Of a stretch of 7,572 bases of DNA, positions 1 to 6,688 are shown piece after piece (positions within the stretch are counted from its first letter, which is position 1; the number at the start of each line of letters is the position of its first letter). The stretch comes from UBA1738 sp964388835 (GTDB lineage: Bacteria > Bacillota > Clostridia > UBA1381): positions 1-7,572 of the forward strand of contig CAYMBZ010000068.1 in assembly GCA_964388835.1 (NCBI GenBank). Reading direction: 5' to 3'. Both the position numbers and the translations under genes were made by a program. The notes under the pieces were generated by a model. The model made no database searches. It was given only the letters and a program-made list of their open reading frames with translations, and had not been told where the DNA came from.

Positions 1-33
1 GTATAATTGTTTTAATTGTTCGTTTGGAATAAT

Positions 34-62
34 TTGAAACTTTCAATTACATATAGGATAAA
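34..62 (+). promoter_or_regulatory. Possible sigma-A-type promoter leading into the inverted-repeat element
   Basis: TTGAAA at 34-39 (5 of 6 to the -35 consensus) is separated by 17 bases from GATAAA at 57-62 (4 of 6 to the -10 consensus). Initiation about 7 bases downstream would fall at about 69-70, almost exactly at the left edge of the inverted-repeat element. AT-rich DNA yields such matches by chance, so this is a weak call. A perfect TATAAT also lies at 2-7, but its -35 box would be outside the window. Confidence 0.25.
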
Positions 63-71
63 CAATAATGT

Positions 72-296
72 CTGCGCCCGTTTGGGGCGGGACACCGGTT
101 GCAAAATTAACGCGGGCGATAGCTTTTGGCTTCCATTCGGTCAAAATCACTGTCAGTATCGCTTGTGTCAGCGTTTGTGCAGTAACAGTGTGCGGCGTGT
201 TCTTTAGGAATGCGTTCCCTACCGCTCAGTGTTCGACCCAATGCACAGATGAAGTAATGGATTTTGCATACGATGTTTCGCCCCAAGCGGGCGCAG
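72..296. repeat. Inverted-repeat-bounded element, MITE-like or structured RNA
   Basis: The ends at 72-107 and 261-296 are inverted repeats, 30 of 36 positions matching without gaps. In a + strand transcript three of the six mismatches become G-U pairs. Each end contains its own 5-bp hairpin (CGCCC/GGGCG at 75-89 and 279-293, with 5-base loops). Inside are nested arms: GCGATA 116-121 with TATCGC 157-162, enclosing TTTTG 124-128 with CAAAA 142-146, and GCGG 192-195 with CCGC 222-225, enclosing GGAA/TTCC around the loop TGCG at 211-214. The whole could fold into a closed multibranch RNA. It encodes no plausible transposase, and I found no clear target-site duplication. It may be a non-autonomous mobile repeat or a non-coding RNA. 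I have an unverified impression that spurious small proteins translated from elements like this are common in clostridial genomes, which would favour a dispersed repeat. Confidence 0.7.
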
Positions 297-334
297 TTTC
301 TTTAAAATCATCGGTGATTTATTTACAAATTATT

Positions 335-340
335 TATAAT
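335..340 (+). promoter_or_regulatory. Possible -10 box for the adaptor-ATPase-permease unit
   Basis: A perfect TATAAT lies 70 bases before the adaptor start codon, in a very AT-rich stretch. No good -35 hexamer is found at 16-18 bases spacing. TTTACA at 322-327 is only 7 bases upstream and so is wrongly spaced. The box is reported because a promoter is expected between the repeat element and the first gene, but chance occurrence in this AT-rich DNA is likely. Confidence 0.22.
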
Positions 341-394
341 TTATACACACGCAACTAATAATTTAATGTTAAAATATACCGGTAAAATGAGACA

Positions 395-400
395 AGGAGG
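395..400 (+). promoter_or_regulatory. Strong ribosome binding site fixing a TTG start
   Basis: AGGAGG at 395-400 sits 9 bases before TTG at 410-412. No in-frame ATG lies nearby: the ATG at 387-389 is out of frame, and the first in-frame downstream ATG is residue 125, far inside the first lipoyl region. The ribosome site therefore decides in favour of the TTG start, which also gives the expected basic N-terminus followed by a membrane helix. Confidence 0.85.
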
Positions 401-409
401 AGATTTCTT

Positions 410-2224
410 TTGAAAAGAGGAAAGTCGTTTTTCAATAGTGAAAAAATCAAAAAAATCGCAAAACCTACAAAGAAAAAGGTTATTATTGCGGTATGCTGTG
501 TAGGTGTAATAGCCGCAGTGGGGATAACCGCGGCGAAAAAGAAGAGTACACCTGCCGCGGTTGTGAGGCAGGATGATGTTGTAACACGCGGAGATATAGA
601 TGTTACAATAACAGGAAGTGCTTCGGTTGAGCCTTACGAGAGATACGAAATTATACCAAAGGTCAGCGGGGACATTACATATTGCCCTTATGAAGTGGGG
701 GATGTGGTATCAAAGGATGATATTCTTTATAAATTTGACACCTCAAACTCCGACCTTACCGTGGAAAGACAGCGCATATCCATGCAACAGAGCGAAAATA
801 ACTATCGTGATGCACTTGAAGAAAGTGACAAGCTTGTTCTTAAAGCTAAGAATGACGGCGTTATTTCGGGACTTAACGTAAAAGTGGGAGAAGAGGTAAA
901 GACGGGAACTCAGATAGCTTCCGTAAACGAGACCACAAAGCTTGAAGTGGTTCTTCCCTTTACACAGGCACAAATCGGTTCGATAAATGTGGGTGACAGC
1001 GCGGAAATAACAAGTTCAAAGCACATGAGCTCGGTTTACGGTACGGTTACTCACAAGTCAAGCTCCTCCTACGCAGGAAATGACGGAACGGCACTTTATA
1101 ACGTAACAATTGAATTTATAAACCCCGGTGCCTTTTATGACGGCATGGTAATAGGCGGAAAAATCGGGTCAAACGTGAGCCCGGGAAGCGGAACGGTGAG
1201 CAATGTAACCTCAGGTACAATTGTTACCGAAACCGAGGGAACGGTATCCGGCGTATATTATTCGAACGGTGATTATGTAACAAAGGGAACTGTTGTGGCA
1301 AGACTTTCAAGTGATACGGTATCGGATAAGATTGCAGACAGCACTCTTTCATACAAGAGCGCTAAACTGTCCATGCAACAGACCGAAAAGGATATGGAAG
1401 ACTATACAATAACCTCACCGATAAGCGGAACGGTAATAACTAAAAACTCTAAGGCGGGAGATACTATAGATAAGACCAATTCCACAACGACCATGATGGT
1501 AATTGCGGATATATCCAAACTTAAATTTGAGCTTGCGATAGATGAGCTGGACGTTGAAAAGGTTGATGAGGGTCAAGAAGTTTCTGTGACCTGTGATGCA
1601 CTGCCGAATGAAGAATTTGTGGGAATTATAACAAACGTATCGGTTGAGGGAACGGCATCAAACGGTGTTACGACATATTCTGCCGAGGTGGAAATACCGG
1701 AGCCGGGAAATCTGCGCCCGAGTATGAATATCGATGCGAGCATTATAGTTGAGTCGGCATCAGATGTACTTATGGTACCTACAGCCGATATTAAAACCGC
1801 AGGCGGTAAAAGTTTTGTATTTGTAAAGGGCGGAGAAAAGAAAGCCCCTGAAGATATAGGGAATAAAGGCGAAAAAGACAAAGAAAACGGAATGAATGAA
1901 AAACCTGATGCAGACGTGAAGAATAAAGATGAAAAGAATGGCGAGAAAAATATAGCGGGCGGAAGAGCACACGCTATACAGGCTCCGGATGGCTATACTG
2001 CCGTTGAAATAGAGACCGGTGTTGCAAATGAGGACTATACCGAGATTATTTCGGGACTTACCGAAGGTCAAGAGGTATATAGCCGGACAACCGAATCTTC
2101 AAACAGTGGCTATAACATGATGATGGGCGGAATGCCCGGAGGCATGGGAGGCGGAATGCCCGGAGGAATGAGCGGCAACGGCGGCGGAGGCAATCGCGGC
2201 GGAGCCCCGGGCGGTATGAGATAG
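410..2224 (+). CDS. Double-module membrane-fusion (HlyD/MacA/YknX-like) adaptor of an ABC exporter
   Basis: This is the extracytoplasmic adaptor that links an ABC exporter to the outside. A basic N-terminus (residues 1-23) precedes one membrane helix (about 24-42). Two adaptor modules follow. Module 1 has lipoyl half-motifs at about 79-110 and 145-172, separated by a short helical hairpin, and a beta-barrel region at 176-253. Module 2 repeats this with lipoyl halves at 271-300 and 332-365 and a barrel at 370-447. Corresponding glycines (87/277, 97/287, 150/340, 160/350) are offset by 190 residues. A membrane-proximal domain (about 453-475 and 520-560) is interrupted by a Lys/Glu/Asn-rich insert at 474-517. 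The protein ends in a Gly/Met-rich tail (573-604). At 604 residues it is much longer than single-module relatives, which usually have about 350-420. The start is TTG with a strong ribosome site. The ATPase gene begins 13 bases after the stop. Family assignment is secure; substrate is unknown. Confidence 0.92.
   Translation: MKRGKSFFNSEKIKKIAKPTKKKVIIAVCCVGVIAAVGITAAKKKSTPAAVVRQDDVVTRGDIDVTITGSASVEPYERYEIIPKVSGDITYCPYEVGDVVSKDDILYKFDTSNSDLTVERQRISMQQSENNYRDALEESDKLVLKAKNDGVISGLNVKVGEEVKTGTQIASVNETTKLEVVLPFTQAQIGSINVGDSAEITSSKHMSSVYGTVTHKSSSSYAGNDGTALYNVTIEFINPGAFYDGMVIGGKIGSNVSPGSGTVSNVTSGTIVTETEGTVSGVYYSNGDYVTKGTVVARLSSDTVSDKIADSTLSYKSAKLSMQQTEKDMEDYTITSPISGTVITKNSKAGDTIDKTNSTTTMMVIADISKLKFELAIDELDVEKVDEGQEVSVTCDALPNEEFVGIITNVSVEGTASNGVTTYSAEVEIPEPGNLRPSMNIDASIIVESASDVLMVPTADIKTAGGKSFVFVKGGEKKAPEDIGNKGEKDKENGMNEKPDADVKNKDEKNGEKNIAGGRAHAIQAPDGYTAVEIETGVANEDYTEIISGLTEGQEVYSRTTESSNSGYNMMMGGMPGGMGGGMPGGMSGNGGGGNRGGAPGGMR
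2126..2173 (+). repeat. Two tandem 24-bp units coding the Gly/Met-rich tail
   Basis: Positions 2126-2149 and 2150-2173 are adjacent 24-bp copies matching at 21 of 24 positions; the first 17 bases are identical. They encode GGMPGGMG and GGMPGGMS at residues 573-588 of the adaptor. Such in-frame short tandem repeats can expand or contract without breaking the frame, so the tail length may vary between strains. Confidence 0.9.
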
Positions 2225-2237
2225 CGGGTGAGCCTTC

Positions 2238-3035
2238 ATGATAAGACTTGAAAATATAACAAAAGTATACAAAATGGGGGATACGGAGGTTCGTGCCTTA
2301 GACGGTGTGAGTATTCACATTAAACCGCATGAATTTGTATCCATAATCGGTCCGTCCGGTTCGGGAAAGTCCACGCTGATGAATATGATAGGATGCTTGG
2401 ATGTTCCAACAAGCGGACGTTATTGGATTGACGGCGTTGAAGGAAGCAAGATGACGGATAATCAGCTTGCGGATCTCCGAAATAAAAAAATAGGATTTAT
2501 ATTTCAGCAATACAATTTGCTTAACAAACTTTCTGCGCTCGAGAACGTGGAGCTTCCGCTTATTTATCGCGGGATTGCGGCACAAAAGCGTGAGGGAATG
2601 GCTAAGGCGGCGCTGGATAAGGTTGGGCTTTTGGATAAAATACATCATAAGCCCACAGAACTTTCCGGAGGTCAGCAACAGAGAGTGTCGGTAGCACGTG
2701 CGCTTTCCGCCAATCCGTCGCTGATACTTGCCGATGAGCCGACCGGAGCTCTGGATTCAAAATCGGGTATTGAGATTATGCAGATGCTTCATGATTTGCA
2801 TGAGGACGGCAATACAATCGTAATAATAACTCATGACCTGAATATCGCAAAACAGGCGGAGAGGATTATTACGATTCGCGACGGAAAAATCACAAGCGAT
2901 ATCGACAATAAAAATGACAGAGCGGATGCAACAAATGTAAAGGGCTCGGATATCGGGGACAATGAAAACGGAAAAACCGCAGACCTTGATGCGGATTTAA
3001 AGGCGCAAAATAATCCGGGAGGTGATGCAGAATGA
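2238..3035 (+). CDS. MacB/LolD-type ABC transporter ATP-binding protein
   Basis: This cytoplasmic ATPase powers the adjacent permease. All catalytic motifs are present: an aromatic A-loop residue (Y11), Walker A GPSGSGKST (38-46), Q-loop Q90, signature LSGGQ (142-146), Walker B LILADE (162-167), D-loop ALDS (171-174) and switch histidine H199. The sequence around the signature and Walker B is typical of the MacB/YknY/LolD group. The family domain ends near residue 220. About 45 extra residues follow, rich in Asp, Asn and Lys, with no visible motif, making the protein longer than the usual 220-235. The start ATG lies 13 bases after the adaptor stop, behind a weak GGGTGAG (2226-2232), so translational coupling is likely. 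The 3' end overlaps the permease start by 4 bases. Substrate is not predictable from the ATPase. Confidence 0.96.
   Translation: MIRLENITKVYKMGDTEVRALDGVSIHIKPHEFVSIIGPSGSGKSTLMNMIGCLDVPTSGRYWIDGVEGSKMTDNQLADLRNKKIGFIFQQYNLLNKLSALENVELPLIYRGIAAQKREGMAKAALDKVGLLDKIHHKPTELSGGQQQRVSVARALSANPSLILADEPTGALDSKSGIEIMQMLHDLHEDGNTIVIITHDLNIAKQAERIITIRDGKITSDIDNKNDRADATNVKGSDIGDNENGKTADLDADLKAQNNPGGDAE
3017..3025 (+). promoter_or_regulatory. Ribosome binding site inside the ATPase gene for the permease
   Basis: GGGAGGTGA lies 6 bases before the permease ATG at 3032 and is embedded in the last codons of the ATPase gene. It also encodes the Gly-Gly near the ATPase C-terminus. Together with the ATGA stop/start overlap it indicates coupled, roughly equimolar translation of the two subunits. 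Confidence 0.85.
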
Positions 3036-4225
3036 GTTTTTCAAAGCTTTCACAATCATTTAAGATGTCGATGAAGAGTATCTTGGGGAATAAAGGTCGT
3101 TCCGCTCTCACCATGCTTGGAATTATTATAGGTGTTGCATCGGTTATTCTGCTTACCGGAATTGGAAAGGGTGCAACTTCATCTATAACGGATTCGCTTG
3201 CGGAAATGGGAACAAAACTGATTACTGTTTCCATGTCAAGAGGCGGATGGGGCGGTTCAACCAGAACCGTGAGCATTGGCGATATGCAGAAATTTCTTGA
3301 TGAAAACCCCGAACTTGTTGAATACATGTCGCCGGCTGTAAACGGAATGGCACTTTTAAAGGTGGGAAACGAAAATACCACAACAACCCTTTCTGCGTAT
3401 GATTCAACGTATTCCGACATTAAAGACCCAAAGGTGGAATACGGACGTTTTATTTCGGAATTTGATATTACCCAGAGGTCGTATGTATGCGTAGTGGGAA
3501 CATATATCGTGCAGGAATATTTCGGCGGGCAAAATCCCGTGGGCGAAACAATAAAGCTCAACGGCAGACAGTTTAAGGTGGTGGGTGTTTATGAAGAAAA
3601 GGGCGATTCTACTGAAACTTCCCAGGATAATGCGGTGACAATTCCGTATACAACTGCGATGAGATTCCTTAAGAATAAGAACATAACCACATTTTATTTC
3701 AGCGCAACAACAGAGGAAAGCGTTGAGACGGCTGTTGAAAAACTGGAGTCGTACATTACCAAAAAATTGGGAACCGATTCGGGATTTTCGGTAGGCAGTG
3801 TTGCGGAAATGATGGATACTCTTAATGAAATAACCGGTACAATGACAACCATGCTTGCGGGCATTGCGGGAATTTCTCTGATTGTCGGCGGTATCGGTAT
3901 TATGAATATCATGACGGTGTCGGTTTCCGAACGTACCCGCGAAATCGGTATCCGAAAGGCGATAGGTGCGCGTACGACGGATATATTGACACAGTTTTTG
4001 GTTGAGTCAATGATACTCAGCGCAATGGGCGGTGTCGTCGGAATTGTATTCGGCGTAGGTGTCGGGCAGGTGGTATGCAAATTGATGAATTTGCAGTTTG
4101 CAACTGAACCGAGTATGGTGCTTTTAAGCTTTTTCTTCTCGTTGTTTATCGGAATATTCTTCGGAATTACTCCGGCAAAAAAAGCGGCGAAGCTTCATCC
4201 TATCGACGCACTGCGCTCCGAGTAA
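3032..4225 (+). CDS. MacB/YknZ-type (FtsX-like) ABC permease
   Basis: This is the membrane subunit of the exporter. The topology is that of the four-helix MacB family: a short cytoplasmic amphipathic start, helix 1 at about 25-45, a large extracytoplasmic domain at about 46-270, then helices at about 272-297, 322-350 and 361-381. Family hallmarks are the LGIIIGVASVI segment in helix 1, the cytoplasmic SVSERTREIGIRKAIGA loop (297-313) that contacts the ATPase, and the C-terminal PAKKAAKLHPIDALR (381-395). The 397-residue length is normal for YknZ-like permeases. MacB-type transporters use ATP to drive a conformational change in the extracytoplasmic domain that pushes substrates outward through the adaptor; in the Bacillus YknXYZ relative the role is protection from a toxic peptide. 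Whether this one exports peptides, antibiotics or something else is not visible. The gene overlaps the ATPase stop by 4 bases. Confidence 0.96.
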   Translation: MSFSKLSQSFKMSMKSILGNKGRSALTMLGIIIGVASVILLTGIGKGATSSITDSLAEMGTKLITVSMSRGGWGGSTRTVSIGDMQKFLDENPELVEYMSPAVNGMALLKVGNENTTTTLSAYDSTYSDIKDPKVEYGRFISEFDITQRSYVCVVGTYIVQEYFGGQNPVGETIKLNGRQFKVVGVYEEKGDSTETSQDNAVTIPYTTAMRFLKNKNITTFYFSATTEESVETAVEKLESYITKKLGTDSGFSVGSVAEMMDTLNEITGTMTTMLAGIAGISLIVGGIGIMNIMTVSVSERTREIGIRKAIGARTTDILTQFLVESMILSAMGGVVGIVFGVGVGQVVCKLMNLQFATEPSMVLLSFFFSLFIGIFFGITPAKKAAKLHPIDALRSE

Positions 4226-4237
4226 ATATTGATTAAA

Positions 4238-4278
4238 TCTTATCCGTCCGCGATAAGAGAAATGATAAAAAAGCGGAC
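4238..4278 (+). promoter_or_regulatory. Hairpin whose loop is complementary to a strand near the SLH gene start
   Basis: TCTTATC at 4238-4244 pairs perfectly with GATAAGA at 4252-4258 around a 7-base loop. The loop bases GTCCGC (4246-4251) are complementary to GCGGAC at 4273-4278, just upstream of the weak AAAGG ribosome site of the SLH gene, so an H-type pseudoknot or an alternative stem is possible. No T-run follows, so it is not a canonical intrinsic terminator. The inverted repeat also overlaps a weak promoter-like pair (TTGATT 4229-4234, 17 bases, GATAAG 4252-4257), so it could instead be an operator on DNA. Confidence 0.4.
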
Positions 4279-4298
4279 AGAAAGGCTACGGATGTTAT

Positions 4299-6635
4299 AT
4301 GAGAAAAATTTTGAATTTACTGCTTGTGGCGGCGTTTTCGGTAAGCATGATACCGGTGGCAAACGCGGCATATATCGATATTGATGTATCAAGCGACTAT
4401 TATTTGTCGGCAGTAAGACTAAAGGATTTGGAGGTCATCAGTGGATATGATGACGGCACCTTTAAGCCGGATAACAGAATAACAAGGGCGGAATTTACAA
4501 AAATCGTTACATGCATGATGGATAAGGAAACCGAGACAAGAGCATTGACCTCGGCATCGGGATTTTATGATGTGCCGAACGGAAGCTGGGCGGCACCGTA
4601 TATAAATTATGCGGTATCAAAGGAAATTCTTTCGGGATATTCCGACGGTTCTTTCGGACCGGACAGAACCATAAGTTTTTCGGAGGCACTGACAATTCTT
4701 CTGCGCACATTGGGCTATACCGAAAGCGAGGTTGGCTATTTCTGGCCGGATAATTATTTGGGCGCGGCGGCTTCTCTCGGAATAACGGAGGGAATGAATT
4801 ATCCCGCGGATGCACCGCTAACAAGGGCAACGGCGGCTATTTTAACCGACAGAGCGATGTTTACGAAACCTTCGGGTCAGGCGGTTGACACTTATCTTGA
4901 AACAATCGGATATACCGTTTTGGACGATGCGCTGATACTTGATACAGACTCAAAGAGCAATAACATAAGTATTCTTGCGGGAAATATGAAGCTGAACAAC
5001 GCATCGACTTATATCGGAAAAACGCAGATAGCGGTAATGGACGGTGATGTTTACGAGCATGCCGTGGTGGATAAAAACGGATATTTGGCAACGGTAAAGG
5101 CATACGGCGGAGATGAGGGAATTGCTTACGAAACCGCAATTGTAAGCAGGCTTACCGAGAACACAATCGAATACACAACCACCGACGGACGAAAAGGCAG
5201 TTACAAGGCGGATGACAGCTTTGTTACCTATTACGACAACAATAAAATGACCTTTGCTTCCGCGAAAGGTTATATGACAAATGGAACCGATGTTACTTTC
5301 TACGGTAGCAACTACGGTGTATGGAACATTGCGGTTATAGGTAACAGCAATGACGTTGACCCGGTTTTGGCTTCGCGGGATTACAGCACAAATGACGAAC
5401 AGTTTGAGGGAACGCAGATAAATAAATTGAACTTGATTGTTTACCGCGACGGAGAGGCGGCAACGCTTGGTGATATAAAGGCATATGATGTTGTATATTA
5501 CAATAAAAAGACAAATACAATGGATGTTTATTCAAAAAAAGTTACCGGAGTTTATTATTCCGCCGAGCCTTCTAAGGCATATGTGGAGAAAGTAACAGTT
5601 GGCGGAAAAACTTATGAAATAGGATATTCTGCCGCAACAAACAGGCTGGATGCTTCAACCGGCGCATATGCGATAGGCGATAAGGTAACACTGCATTTGG
5701 GTAAAAACGATAAGGTTGTGTTTGCAACAGATAATTCCGCAAGCTTTGATTATTTTGCATACGGTGTCGTGCTCAGCTCATACACCCGCACTGCGGAGAA
5801 GGGTGCAAACGAGGGAAATACCGAATATGTTGCAAGTATGTTTATGACGGACGGAGAGGTGCATGAAATAGTTACCGATAAGCTGTATAAGGATAATGCG
5901 GGAGATTTCATGAGAATTTCTTATTCAGGCTCAAAAGCAACACTTACACGCCAGAGCGGTACAGGAATTTCCGATTATACGGGAAAGATAAATCTTGATA
6001 AGCGTACTGTCGGAAACAGATATGTTTTAAAAGATGCGGCGATTATTCAAAGAATTTCGGATGAGGATGCAGCAACAGCGGAATGTGAATTATTGGATTT
6101 TGATAATCTCACTTCCGCTTCGCTTGAAAAATCACAGATTATAAATGTTGTTTCCGCAAATGCTTTTGGTGATATAGCAATATTGTATGTTGCCGATTTT
6201 GAAAATACGTATGAATACGGCGCTGTTTCATCCATTGTTAAAACAGGTGAGGATGTGAGCGGATATAAAATTTTTAGTGGCGGTGCAACAGAGACCTATC
6301 ACCTGAACGGCATAAGCAAGGTTTCAACCTACGTAGGCTCGGGAGTGGGCTTTAAAGTTTCGGGGAACGGACTTTCAAAGCTTATTGCACTGACCAAGCT
6401 GGACAGTGCGACGAGTGTCGGAGCGGTTGAGGGAAGCAGAATAATGCTTAATAATAACATTTATCAGATGGATGCAAAGGTACAGATTATAGATGTTACA
6501 AAAACTTCTCAGATGAGAGAAATTACGGTGGAGGAGTTGGCAAGAATTAAGAATTTGACGTCGGTAACCCTCTATTCGGACAGAGCGCTTTCAAACGGTG
6601 GAGTGGTTCGCCTTGTAACGGTTACATCAAAGTAA
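4299..6635 (+). CDS. Secreted SLH-domain surface protein with a long beta-rich region of unknown function
   Basis: A typical signal peptide (residues 1-23, cleavage after ANA) is followed by three SLH domains: about 25-69 (with ITRAEF and the GYDDGTF turn), 87-133 (GYSDGSF; the TRAE-like box is degenerate, ISFSEA) and 148-187 (LTRATAA). SLH domains anchor proteins to secondary polymers of the Gram-positive wall. Residues 195-778 form a long, strand-rich region with no catalytic motif I recognise. Segments such as 397-419 (DVVYYNKKTNTMDVYSKKV), 432-441 (VTVGGKTYEI) and 460-478 (GDKVTLHLGKNDKVVFATD) resemble modules I associate with clostridial SLH proteins of unknown role. The start fits the signal peptide, although the ribosome site is weak (AAAGG at 4281-4285, 13 bases away). 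The gene lies 73 bases after the exporter permease, with no clear terminator between, and ends at a strong terminator. It could be an S-layer or wall structural protein, or a partner of the exporter; the latter is inference. Confidence 0.9.
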   Translation: MRKILNLLLVAAFSVSMIPVANAAYIDIDVSSDYYLSAVRLKDLEVISGYDDGTFKPDNRITRAEFTKIVTCMMDKETETRALTSASGFYDVPNGSWAAPYINYAVSKEILSGYSDGSFGPDRTISFSEALTILLRTLGYTESEVGYFWPDNYLGAAASLGITEGMNYPADAPLTRATAAILTDRAMFTKPSGQAVDTYLETIGYTVLDDALILDTDSKSNNISILAGNMKLNNASTYIGKTQIAVMDGDVYEHAVVDKNGYLATVKAYGGDEGIAYETAIVSRLTENTIEYTTTDGRKGSYKADDSFVTYYDNNKMTFASAKGYMTNGTDVTFYGSNYGVWNIAVIGNSNDVDPVLASRDYSTNDEQFEGTQINKLNLIVYRDGEAATLGDIKAYDVVYYNKKTNTMDVYSKKVTGVYYSAEPSKAYVEKVTVGGKTYEIGYSAATNRLDASTGAYAIGDKVTLHLGKNDKVVFATDNSASFDYFAYGVVLSSYTRTAEKGANEGNTEYVASMFMTDGEVHEIVTDKLYKDNAGDFMRISYSGSKATLTRQSGTGISDYTGKINLDKRTVGNRYVLKDAAIIQRISDEDAATAECELLDFDNLTSASLEKSQIINVVSANAFGDIAILYVADFENTYEYGAVSSIVKTGEDVSGYKIFSGGATETYHLNGISKVSTYVGSGVGFKVSGNGLSKLIALTKLDSATSVGAVEGSRIMLNNNIYQMDAKVQIIDVTKTSQMREITVEELARIKNLTSVTLYSDRALSNGGVVRLVTVTSK

Positions 6636-6644
6636 AAGAATTTA

Positions 6645-6687
6645 CCCCGATTGTTGAACAAAACAATGTTCCAATAATCGGGGTTTT
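6645..6687 (+). terminator. Strong intrinsic terminator of the SLH gene
   Basis: CCCCGATTGTT (6645-6655) pairs with AATAATCGGGG (6673-6683), including one G-U pair. After a single bulged C at 6672 the stem continues with GAACA (6656-6660) and TGTTC (6667-6671), closing a 6-base loop at 6661-6666. TTTT follows at 6684-6687. The total of 16 bp, with a GC-rich base next to the T-run, nine bases after the SLH stop codon, makes this a convincing Rho-independent terminator, although the T-run is short. Confidence 0.92.
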
Positions 6688-6688
6688 A

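Larger units (their letters stand above)
1..409. other. Non-coding region upstream of the exporter operon
   Basis: No convincing protein gene lies here. Open frames exist in the middle part on both strands, but they lack ribosome sites and recognisable protein features, and they run through the inverted-repeat element at 72-296, which explains the absence of stops. The flanks (1-71 and 297-394) are very AT-rich, the middle is clearly richer in G and C. The region holds the inverted-repeat element, some weak promoter-like boxes, and the ribosome site for the adaptor gene. I see no tRNA, no recognisable riboswitch class and no CRISPR repeats. Confidence 0.75.

Noticed and set aside
68..358. A 96-residue open frame starting at ATG 68 and an overlapping TTG-start frame at 16-207
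   Set aside because: No ribosome site, unusual cysteine-rich composition, and both run through the inverted-repeat element; the opposite strand is open over much of the same interval too. Best explained as chance frames in a structured repeat.
297..409. A T-box or known riboswitch leader before the adaptor gene
   Set aside because: No T-box motif, no recognisable aptamer core and no terminator-like hairpin with a T-run before the ribosome site.
410..520. Lipoprotein signal on the adaptor because of the Cys-Cys at residues 29-30
   Set aside because: The residues before the cysteines do not make a lipobox, and the hydrophobic stretch continues past them, as in an uncleaved membrane anchor.
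1573..2071. Long antisense open frames opposite the adaptor, ATPase and permease
   Set aside because: They are shadows of strongly supported + strand genes with no ribosome sites or domain features of their own.
4299..6635. OmpM-type outer-membrane porin of a double-membrane Firmicute, which also carries SLH
   Set aside because: OmpM has usually a single SLH domain followed by a coiled coil and a porin barrel ending in an aromatic residue. Here there are three SLH domains, no visible coiled coil and a C-terminus ending in Ser-Lys.
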